In this document: piece by piece, positions 57,231-64,000 of the stretch
How positions within the stretch are numbered: position 1 is the stretch's first letter
Layout: each line of letters begins with the position of its first letter
Origin: Mayfieldus sp038317345
GTDB lineage: Bacteria > Actinomycetota > Thermoleophilia > Solirubrobacterales > 70-9
Direction: 5' to 3'
Length of the DNA stretch: 64,000 nt
NCBI GenBank assembly: GCA_038317345.1
Contig: JBBQBH010000006.1
Coordinates: 1 to 64,000, forward strand
The notes under the pieces: model-generated
Told to the model about the DNA's origin: nothing
Database searches by the model: none
The model's input: the letters and a program-made list of their open reading frames with translations, nothing else
Translations under genes and position numbers: made by a program

Positions 57231-58667
57231 CTAGGTCTTCGAAAGGTCCTGCGCCAGCGAGATCAATAGTCGCACGCCGAACCCGGTGGGACCCTTGCCG
57301 ACGTAGGCGCGATCGGTGTCCCAGGCGGTGCCGGCGATGTCCAGGTGCACCCAGGGCTTGCCGTCGACGAACTCCTCCAGAAAGGAGCCGGCGTAGATCG
57401 TGCCCGCCTTGCGCTTCGACGATGCGTTGGTGAGGTCGGCGATCGTCCCCTTGGTCAGCTCCTTGTACTCGGCGTGAAGCGGCAGCCGCCAGGCCAGCTC
57501 GCCGCTGCGCGTAGCCGCCTCGATGACCTCGCCGGCCCATTCGTCGTCGTTGGAGATCAGCGCCGCATAGGTGGAGCCGAGCGCGACCAGCACCGCCCCG
57601 GTCAGCGTCGCCAGATCGACGAGCCGCTCGGCGCCGAGCTCGACGCAGTATGCGAGCGCGTCGGCGAGGATCAGCCGCCCCTCCGCGTCGGTGTTGTTGA
57701 CCTCGACCGTCTTGCCGTTGTACTGGGTGATCACGTCGCCAGGCTTGATCGCGGTCGCGGAGGGCATGTTCTCGGTCGACGGCACGACGCAGATCAGCTC
57801 CACCGGCAGCTCGAGCTCGGCGACCGCGGCGATCGCCTCCAGCACCACTGCGCCGCCCGACATGTCCATCTTCATCTCTTGCATCCCCTGGGACGGCTTG
57901 ATCGAGATGCCGCCGCTGTCGAAGGTGACCGCCTTGCCGACCAGGCCGACCGTCGGCCCAGCGCCGCCGCCCGCGTAGCGGAGCACGATCAGCTTCGGCT
58001 CCTCGACGGTTCCCTGACTGACCGCCACCAGCCCGCCCATTCCCTTGTCGGAGATCTCCTCGCGGCCCAGGACCTCGAAGCTGACCTTGTCGTGCGCGGC
58101 GACGATTTCGGCCGCGCGCTCGGCGAGGAAGCTGGGCGTTGCGACGTTCGAGGGCAGCTGCTGAAGCTCGCGGGCCCGGTTCTGCGCATCGGCGCCGATG
58201 CGCGCCGCGTCGACCGCCGGCGACAGCGCCTCGGCGCCGACGATCGTCAGCTGCTCGATGCTCGGACGAGTCTCGTCCTCCTCGGGCTTGCGATAGCGGT
58301 CGAAGCGCCAGCTGGCGAGGATCGTTCCCTCGACCAGGCCAGCGGCGACCGCCTCGGCCTCGTCGGTCTCGGGGACGACCCAGGCCACCGACTTGGCTTC
58401 GAGCCTGCCCGCCTGGCCCGCCGCGACGGCCGCCACGACCCGGGCGCGCTCGGCGTCGAACTCCCCGTCTTCGCCGAGGCCGACCGTGAGCGCCCGCGGG
58501 TGTCCCTCCGGGTGCAGGACGGTCGTTTTCCGATACCCGTCGCTGAAATCTTCCGCGCCGGGTGCGTCCTTGAGGGCATCGGGCAGGCCCGCGCCCTTGA
58601 ACACCCCGGTCACCAGGAGGTCGGCATCGGCCTCCTGGGGCGATATCTCGCGTACGTCGACCTGCAT
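57231..58667 (-). CDS. pepA: leucyl aminopeptidase (M17)
   Basis: 478 residues from ATG 58667. Peptidase M17 active-site motifs: GLVGKAVTFDSGGISIKPSQ (Lys and Asp ligands), KMDMSGGAVVLEAIAAVAEL, and NTDAEGRLILADALAYCVEL with ATLTGAVLVALG. Two-metal hexameric exopeptidase that removes N-terminal residues. The open frame extends far upstream antisense to the thiolase gene, but the M17 N-terminal domain begins here. First gene of a probable pepA-GMC-ALDH operon. Confidence 0.93.
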   Translation of the reverse strand: MQVDVREISPQEADADLLVTGVFKGAGLPDALKDAPGAEDFSDGYRKTTVLHPEGHPRALTVGLGEDGEFDAERARVVAAVAAGQAGRLEAKSVAWVVPETDEAEAVAAGLVEGTILASWRFDRYRKPEEDETRPSIEQLTIVGAEALSPAVDAARIGADAQNRARELQQLPSNVATPSFLAERAAEIVAAHDKVSFEVLGREEISDKGMGGLVAVSQGTVEEPKLIVLRYAGGGAGPTVGLVGKAVTFDSGGISIKPSQGMQEMKMDMSGGAVVLEAIAAVAELELPVELICVVPSTENMPSATAIKPGDVITQYNGKTVEVNNTDAEGRLILADALAYCVELGAERLVDLATLTGAVLVALGSTYAALISNDDEWAGEVIEAATRSGELAWRLPLHAEYKELTKGTIADLTNASSKRKAGTIYAGSFLEEFVDGKPWVHLDIAGTAWDTDRAYVGKGPTGFGVRLLISLAQDLSKT

Positions 58668-58745
58668 TCGGGGCCAGTCTATTCGCGCCGGGCCCCGCCT
58701 CGCTATCGTCAAGTCCAAGTCTCCGCAGGCCAGAGAAAGGGACAG

Positions 58746-59930
58746 ATGCCCAGCACAGTGATCATCGGCACCGCTCGAACTCCGTTCGGGAAGATGGGCG
58801 GCGCCCTCGCCAAGCTCGACGCTACGGAACTGGGGGGCAAGGCGATCGAGGCGGCGCTGGAGCGCTCCGAGGTCGCGCCGGACCAGGTCGAGCAGGTCAT
58901 CTTCGGCCAGGTGCTGCAGGCGGGGCAGGGCCAAATCCCCTCGCGCCAGGCACAGATCAAGGCCGACATCCCCCGTGAGGTCCCCTCGGAGACCGTGAAC
59001 AAGGTTTGTGCCTCGGGCATGCGCACGATCGGACTCGCCGACCAGGCGATCCGCGCCGGCGACCTCGGGGTCGCCGTGACCGGAGGCATGGAGTCGATGA
59101 GCCAGGCGCCCTACCTTCTCCCCGGCGCCCGCTTCGGCTTCCGGATGGGCGACGTGCAGGCGGTCGACTCGATGACCCACGACGGTCTCACCAATCCCTT
59201 CACCGGCAAGCAGATGATCAACGAGGCGAGCGAGGTCTCGAACGAATTCGAGATCACCCGCCCCGACATGGACCGCTTCGCCGAGCGCTCGCACCGGCTG
59301 GCCGCCGAGGCGACCGACGCGGGCCGCCTCGCGGAGGAGATCGTCAGCGTGACCGTGAAGACGAAGAAAAGCGAGGAGGCGGTCGAGGCCGATGAGGCGA
59401 TCCGCCCCGACACCACCATCGAGGCCCTCGCCAAGCTGGCGGCGGTGGGCGGCGACGACGCCACCCACACGGCTGGCAACTCCCCTGGGGTCAATGACGG
59501 AGCGGGAGCGGTTGTTGTCGCCTCCGACGAGTGGGCCGAGAAGAACGGCCGGCCGGCGTTGGCGCGGGTCTTGTCCTACGGTGCCGTCGCCGACGACTTC
59601 GCTTACCTCGCAAAGACGCCGGCGGGGGCGGCCAGGCAGGCGCTGGAGAAGATCGGCAAGTCGCCCGAGGACGTCGACCTCTGGGAGATCAACGAGGCGT
59701 TTGCCTCGGTGGCGATCAACTCGATGCGGATGCTCGGCATCGACGAGGAGAAGGTGAATGTGAACGGGGGCGCGATCGCGCTCGGACATCCGATCGGCGC
59801 CTCCGGCGCCCGGATCGTCGGGGCGCTGGTTCACGAGCTGAAGCGTCGCGGTGGCGGGCTCGGTTGCGCCGCAATTTGCTCCGGCGGCGGACAGGGCGAC
59901 GCGATCGTCCTCGAAGTCAACGGCAACTAG
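58746..59930 (+). CDS. acetyl-CoA C-acetyltransferase (thiolase)
   Basis: 394 residues. Thiolase motifs: TARTPFGKMGGALAKLDATE, acyl-enzyme Cys in NKVCASGMRTIGLAD, NEAFASVAINSMRMLG, GGAIALGHPIGASGARI and the second Cys in CSGGGQGDAIV. Biosynthetic/degradative thiolase II type, joining or splitting acetyl-CoA units. ATG 58746 has GAAAGGG upstream. It is followed four bases later by a HAD phosphatase. Confidence 0.94.
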   Translation: MPSTVIIGTARTPFGKMGGALAKLDATELGGKAIEAALERSEVAPDQVEQVIFGQVLQAGQGQIPSRQAQIKADIPREVPSETVNKVCASGMRTIGLADQAIRAGDLGVAVTGGMESMSQAPYLLPGARFGFRMGDVQAVDSMTHDGLTNPFTGKQMINEASEVSNEFEITRPDMDRFAERSHRLAAEATDAGRLAEEIVSVTVKTKKSEEAVEADEAIRPDTTIEALAKLAAVGGDDATHTAGNSPGVNDGAGAVVVASDEWAEKNGRPALARVLSYGAVADDFAYLAKTPAGAARQALEKIGKSPEDVDLWEINEAFASVAINSMRMLGIDEEKVNVNGGAIALGHPIGASGARIVGALVHELKRRGGGLGCAAICSGGGQGDAIVLEVNGN

Positions 59931-59934
59931 CGCC

Positions 59935-60729
59935 ATGAGCGGCCGCGCAGCCGCATTCTTCGATCTCGACAAAACGCTCATGGCGGGGTCGAGTGGCATG
60001 CACTTCGCGCGGGTCGCGAGCCGCCATGGGATCGTCAACCGCCGCCAGCTTGCGCGCTGGGGCCGCGATCACCTGCGCTACCGGCTGCGCGGGGCCAGCG
60101 ATGAGGAGACGAAGGAGGTGCTGCAGGTGGCGCGGGAGCTGATCACCGGAGTCCCCGTGGTCGAGATCGACCGCATGGGGGCCGAGGTGATGGCGTCGAT
60201 TCTGCCCCGGATCTATCCGCAGATGCTCGACGAGCTCTATTCCCATCAGGATGCCGACCGTGCGACCTTCATCGTCAGCGCGGCTGGCAACGACCTCGTC
60301 TCCGCCCTCGCCCGGGTCCTCGGGGCTGACGCCGGCATCGGCACTCGCTACGAGGTCGACGCCGAGGGCAGGTTCACGGGGCGGCTCGACGGCCCGTTCG
60401 TCTACCGGGAGGGCAAGGTGGATGCAATGCGGCGCTTCGCCGATCAGCACGGGATCGACCTCGATGCCTCATACGCCTACTCGGACTCGGCCTCGGACCT
60501 GCCGATGCTGCGCGCCGTCGGACATCCGGTGGCCGTCAACCCTGACGCCGAGCTGGCGGCGGTAGCCGCGCAGGAGGGCTGGGACGTGATGCGGTTCGAG
60601 AAGCTCGGGCGCCGATTGGCGATCGCAGTGACCACGGTGATCGCCGTCGCGGTCGGAGGCATCGCCAGCTGGCTCGCGGCGCGGCGCGCTCCGCGCCGCC
60701 GCATCCCGCTTGCGTCCCGCAGCCGCTGA
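59935..60729 (+). CDS. HAD-IB hydrolase (phosphoserine phosphatase-like) with C-terminal membrane helix
   Basis: 264 residues. HAD motif I FFDLDKTLMAGSSG, motif II FIVSAAGNDLV, motif III with YREGKVDAMRRF, motif IV YAYSDSASDLPMLRAVG. The C-terminal IAVTTVIAVAVGGIASWLA is a single membrane helix followed by a basic tail. The family includes phosphoserine phosphatase-like enzymes that act on lipid phosphates when membrane-anchored. The actual substrate is unknown. Confidence 0.87.
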   Translation: MSGRAAAFFDLDKTLMAGSSGMHFARVASRHGIVNRRQLARWGRDHLRYRLRGASDEETKEVLQVARELITGVPVVEIDRMGAEVMASILPRIYPQMLDELYSHQDADRATFIVSAAGNDLVSALARVLGADAGIGTRYEVDAEGRFTGRLDGPFVYREGKVDAMRRFADQHGIDLDASYAYSDSASDLPMLRAVGHPVAVNPDAELAAVAAQEGWDVMRFEKLGRRLAIAVTTVIAVAVGGIASWLAARRAPRRRIPLASRSR

Positions 60730-60775
60730 CCCGAAACAGCCGCGGGGCGGCGGGCCCCGCATCTATCCTTGGCCT

Positions 60776-60832
60776 GTGAGCGCGAGGCTTTTCAAAAGAG
60801 CTTGGCCGTTGGCCGAGCGCGAACTCCATTGA
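60776..60832 (+). CDS. conserved upstream ORF / leader peptide, copy 3
   Basis: GTG 60776 opens 18 codons (MSARLFKRAWPLAERELH), ending TGA with its last base being the first of ATG 60832. TATCCT lies at 60764-60769, six bases before the GTG, which would place the transcript start at the GTG (leaderless). Codon changes relative to copies 1 and 2 at Leu-5, Lys-7 and Ala-9 are synonymous. Confidence 0.6.
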   Translation: MSARLFKRAWPLAERELH

Positions 60833-62487
60833 TGATGGCCATAGAGCCCGACGCGCGCCGTCGCGCCCACCAGTGGGCAGACGAGGTCTATGCGCGCCAG
60901 ACCGAGCGGGAGGCCGAGTTCTCGACCCTCTCCGGGCACCCGATCGAGCCGATCTACACCGAGGAGGATCTCCCCGACTCAGCCCAGATCGGTTACCCGG
61001 GCGAGTCTCCCTACACGCGCGGGGTCTACCCGTCGATGTACCGGGGGCGGCTGTGGACGATGCGCCAGTTCGCCGGCTTCGGCACCTCCGAGGAGACCAA
61101 CGCCCGCTTTCACTACCTGCTCGAGCACGGCAACAAGGGCCTTTCCACCGCCTTCGACATGCCGACGCTGATGGGCCTTGACTCCGACCATGCCCGCAGC
61201 ATCGGTGAGGTAGGGCGCGAGGGGGTCGCGGTCGATTCGCTCGACGACATGCTCACCCTCTTCGACGGCATCCCGCTCGGCGAGGTCTCCACCTCGATGA
61301 CGATCAACGCGCCGGCGGCGATCCTGCTCGCCTTCTACGTGCTTGTCGGGGAGGAGCAGGGCGTTCCCGCCGACAAGCTCGGCGGCACGATCCAGACCGA
61401 CATCCTCAAGGAGTACATCGCCCAGAAGGAGTGGTGCTTCCCGATCGAGCCGGCGATGCGACTGGTCACCGACATGGTCGAGTGGTGCGCCGGCAACATG
61501 TCCCGCTGGCACCCGATCTCGATCTCCGGCTACCACATCCGCGAAGCCGGTTCGACCGCGCAGCAGGAGCTCGCCTTCACGCTCAAGGACGGCTTCACCT
61601 ACGTCGAGCGGGCGATCGAGCGCGGGCTGGACGTCGACGACTTTGCGCCCCGCCTCAGCTTCTTCTTCAACGCCCACATCGACTTCTTCGAGGAGATCGC
61701 GAAGTACCGGGCGGCACGGCGGATCTGGGCCCGCGAGATGAAGGAGACATATGGGGCACAGCGCGAGGAGTCGATGCGGATGCGCTTCCACACCCAGACC
61801 GCCGGGGTCTCGCTGACTGCCCAGCAGCCCCAGGTAAACATCGTCCGCACCGCGCTGGAAGCGCTTGCGGCGGTGCTCGGTGGCACCCAGTCGCTGCACA
61901 CCAACTCATACGACGAGGCGCTGGCGCTGCCGACGGAGGACTCGGTGCGCTTGGCGCTGCGAACCCAGCAGGTGATCGCGCACGAGTCGGGGGTCGTCAA
62001 CACGGTCGACCCGCTCGGCGGCTCCTACTTCATCGAGCGGCTCACCGATGAGATGGAGCGGGCGGCGTATGAGTACTTCGCCCGCATCGACGAGCTGGGC
62101 GGGATGGTCGAGGCGATCCGCGAGAACTTCCCCCAGCGCGAGATCGCCGAGGCCTCGTTCACCTACCAGACCGAGCTCAACCAGCGACGGCGGATCGTGG
62201 TTGGGGTCAACGACTTCGTCCAGGAAGACGAAGAGGAGATCTCGATCCTGCGCATCGACCCGGCGCTGGAGCGCAAGCAGACCGAGCGTCTTGAGGCGAC
62301 TCGAGCGCGCCGTGACGCAACCGCGGTCGAGCGGACGCTGGGGGAGCTGAAGCGCGCCGCCGCTTCCGAGGGCGAGAACCTGATGCCGCACATCGTCGAG
62401 GCCGCCCGGGCCCGCGCCACCGAGGGCGAGATGGTCGCCGCACTGCAGGAGGTCTTCGGGACCTACCGCGAGTCGCCGGTCTTCTGA
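60832..62487 (+). CDS. methylmalonyl-CoA mutase-type large (catalytic) subunit
   Basis: 551 residues, TIM-barrel domain of the adenosylcobalamin-dependent mutases: YPSMYRGRLWTMRQFAGFGT, NKGLSTAFDMPTLMGLDSDH, SISGYHIREAGSTAQQELAF, FHTQTAGVSLTAQQPQVNIV and LHTNSYDEALALPTEDSVRL. The C-terminal cobalamin-binding domain is absent, so a separate small subunit must exist outside this window, as in methylmalonyl or isobutyryl-CoA mutases of actinobacteria. It is preceded by uORF copy 3 with a TGATG junction; ATG 60835 is an equal alternative start. Confidence 0.93.
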   Translation: MMAIEPDARRRAHQWADEVYARQTEREAEFSTLSGHPIEPIYTEEDLPDSAQIGYPGESPYTRGVYPSMYRGRLWTMRQFAGFGTSEETNARFHYLLEHGNKGLSTAFDMPTLMGLDSDHARSIGEVGREGVAVDSLDDMLTLFDGIPLGEVSTSMTINAPAAILLAFYVLVGEEQGVPADKLGGTIQTDILKEYIAQKEWCFPIEPAMRLVTDMVEWCAGNMSRWHPISISGYHIREAGSTAQQELAFTLKDGFTYVERAIERGLDVDDFAPRLSFFFNAHIDFFEEIAKYRAARRIWAREMKETYGAQREESMRMRFHTQTAGVSLTAQQPQVNIVRTALEALAAVLGGTQSLHTNSYDEALALPTEDSVRLALRTQQVIAHESGVVNTVDPLGGSYFIERLTDEMERAAYEYFARIDELGGMVEAIRENFPQREIAEASFTYQTELNQRRRIVVGVNDFVQEDEEEISILRIDPALERKQTERLEATRARRDATAVERTLGELKRAAASEGENLMPHIVEAARARATEGEMVAALQEVFGTYRESPVF

Positions 62488-62561
62488 CCCGCGGGTCAGG
62501 ACGAGCAGCGCGTAACAACCCGCTCACATCTAGGCTGCACGCCGATGGAAGGCTTCGCCCG

Positions 62562-64000
62562 ATGCTGAGCGCGCGTTGGCCAAAGGCGGTGGCGACGATC
62601 GTGGCCGTACTGGCCCTGAGTGGCGTCGCATGGGCGGCCGGCTCGCAGCTCGGGGTGATCGGGCCGAGTAACGGGATTCAGCCCACGGGGCGCAAGTTGG
62701 ACCCGGTCGGCAAGATGACCCAGCTGGGGAACTTCCCGACCGGTGGCGCGTTGACGAAGAACGGCCGTTTCCTTTGGACGCTGTCGACCGGCCGGGCCCG
62801 CAACGACATCCGGATCGTCCGTGTCAACGCCCGCTCCCGGCGCAAGGTCGGACAGGTCGTGCAGACGATCCAGATGCCGGGCCTGAGCGGCGGCATCGCG
62901 ATGTCTCCCGACGGCCACACCGCCTACGTCTCCGGCGTCCCCGACTCTCCACACAAGGACCAGCAGGCACCGCCGGGCACGCCGGGAACCGGCGGCGACG
63001 TGATCCACGTGTTCACCTACGACCGCAAGACCGGCATCGCCCAGCGTGGCGGCGTGATCCCGGTTCCGCCGCCGACCGGCACCCTGCCCTACCAGGACTT
63101 CCCGCCCGGCTCGGCGACCAAGTCCTGGCCCCGCGACGTCGCCGTCAGCCCCGACGGCAAGACCCTGTTGGTGGCGCTCAACCTCGCCGACTCGGCGGCG
63201 ATCATCAACACGGCGACACATGCGGTGCGCTACGTGAGCGTCGGCCACTATCCCTACGGCGCCGCGATCACCCGAAACGGGCGCTACGGACTCGTCACCG
63301 GCGAGACCGAGGGAACGGTGTCGGTGATCAATCTCGCCACGGCCAGCGTCACCAAGACGATCCAGGTTGGCCCCCATCTCTCGCATCCCGAGGGCATGGC
63401 GGTCGACCCGAAGGCGCCGCTCGTGTTCGTCGCCAATGCCAGCCAGGACGTGATCGCGGCGATCAACACCGACACCATGACCGTGCAGCGAACCCTCTCA
63501 GTCGGGCGACCGCAGGGGCAGGGAACGACACCGACCTACGTCAGCGTCACCCCCGATGGCTGCGACCTTCTCTCCGCCGACTCGGGCGAGGACGCCGTGG
63601 CGGTCTTCGCCCTCTCCGACACGGCCCGCTGCGATCGCCCGCGCCACGGACGCCAAGGCTCGCGGCCGGCCCGCCACCCGTTCGAGCTGATCGGCCGCCT
63701 TCCCGTCGGTTCCTATCCGACCATGGCGGCGGCGAACCGGCGCGGCAAATTGGTCTGGATCTCGGCCCGCGGGCTCGGCGTGGGGCCCAACCCCAATGGC
63801 CCGAATCCGGAGTCCCCCAATGACAGCGATGACTTCATCAACAGCTTCCAGTACCTGCCTTCGATCGTTCGCGGCAGCTCCGGGATCCTGCGCTTTCCGA
63901 GCGACCCCGCGATCCGCAAGTTGACTCCGCAGGTCGACCGCCAGATCGTCCCCACCAACAGCCAGGCGCCGCCGGCCGGCACGCCGATTCGCGCAGGCGG
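62562..64000 (+). CDS. secreted YncE-like beta-propeller protein, C-terminus beyond window
   Basis: About 479 residues visible from ATG 62562. Signal peptide: basic start then VATIVAVLALSGVAWAAGS. Repeated YVTN/YncE blades follow: GGIAMSPDGHTAYVSGVPD, PRDVAVSPDGKTLLVALNL, GAAITRNGRYGLVTGETEG, GMAVDPKAPLVFVANASQDV, YVSVTPDGCDLLSADSGEDA. In this family the propeller is often followed by an alkaline-phosphatase-like or phosphoesterase domain; the last visible residues (NSQAPPAGTPIRAG) are where that domain would start. Extracellular. Confidence 0.85.
   Translation, partial: MLSARWPKAVATIVAVLALSGVAWAAGSQLGVIGPSNGIQPTGRKLDPVGKMTQLGNFPTGGALTKNGRFLWTLSTGRARNDIRIVRVNARSRRKVGQVVQTIQMPGLSGGIAMSPDGHTAYVSGVPDSPHKDQQAPPGTPGTGGDVIHVFTYDRKTGIAQRGGVIPVPPPTGTLPYQDFPPGSATKSWPRDVAVSPDGKTLLVALNLADSAAIINTATHAVRYVSVGHYPYGAAITRNGRYGLVTGETEGTVSVINLATASVTKTIQVGPHLSHPEGMAVDPKAPLVFVANASQDVIAAINTDTMTVQRTLSVGRPQGQGTTPTYVSVTPDGCDLLSADSGEDAVAVFALSDTARCDRPRHGRQGSRPARHPFELIGRLPVGSYPTMAAANRRGKLVWISARGLGVGPNPNGPNPESPNDSDDFINSFQYLPSIVRGSSGILRFPSDPAIRKLTPQVDRQIVPTNSQAPPAGTPIRAG

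Noticed and set aside
55195..57540. 781-residue - strand frame overlapping the GMC oxidase
   Set aside because: Arg-rich shadow in another frame of the same strand; the 675-residue frame has FAD and GMC motifs.
1..64000. tRNA, rRNA or CRISPR features
   Set aside because: No tRNA T-loop/acceptor pairing, rRNA stretch or regularly spaced repeat array was found on reading both strands; a tRNA scan would be needed to be certain.

Overview
The window is GC-rich actinobacterial chromosome. It most resembles the Thermoleophilia, order Solirubrobacterales. This is inferred from the gene mix: a SigH-type sigma factor, an F420-type LLM oxidoreductase, a monoderm type IV pilus locus with two PilT ATPases, paired ArsA-like ATPases, DipZ, and an abundant secreted family with an SPALIVSV-type leader. 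No rRNA, tRNA or CRISPR array was recognised.

Layout. 1-7.3 kb: a Tat-exported phosphoesterase (cut by the left edge), a broken RTX-repeat gene, sigH-like, a secreted trypsin-like protease, rlmB, cysS, an intradiol dioxygenase and a frameshifted NTF2-like gene. 7.3-16.2 kb: an SCP2-alpha/beta hydrolase fusion, an IS481-family element inserted at a CTAG shared by two convergent stop codons, LLM oxidoreductase, glpX, a YihY operon, rpoD and an acetyltransferase. 16.4-32.1 kb: a type IV pilus locus (pilT1, PilX-like, pilB, pilT2, pilC, pilA, two prepilins, pilD, pilM, pilN, pilO, PilP-like). 32-39 kb: HxlR regulator, a large acidic protein, two ArsA-like ATPases, and parA overlapping an ftsZ with a ~150-residue proline-rich N-terminal extension. 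39-50 kb: gamma-glutamyltransferase, a class III cyclase, antiporter, dipZ, methyltransferases, GH57 and GT4 glucan enzymes. 50-62.5 kb: acyl-CoA, alcohol and aldehyde metabolism (meaB, acyl-CoA dehydrogenase, an aminopeptidase-GMC oxidase-ALDH operon, thiolase, HAD phosphatase, methylmalonyl-CoA mutase). The right edge cuts a YncE-like beta-propeller gene.

Two dispersed signals look undescribed. First, a 57-63 nt GTG-started upstream ORF (pattern MSARLxKxA...AERE) occurs three times, directly before the LLM oxidoreductase, the YihY operon and the methylmalonyl-CoA mutase. Each time its TGA overlaps the next gene's ATG. Second, a 54-90 nt element occurs three times on the + strand, inside or at the start of coding genes (605-aa protein, ggt, GH57). 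It has a fixed 18-nt 5' part and an 8-bp stem with three compensated base-pair changes.

The region is also rich in two-copy tandem duplications (12-32 bp). One has frameshifted a small gene, and another duplicated the ribosome-binding site in front of ftsZ. Three genes in the first 9 kb need single-base corrections to read through, so assembly error must be excluded before they are called pseudogenes.
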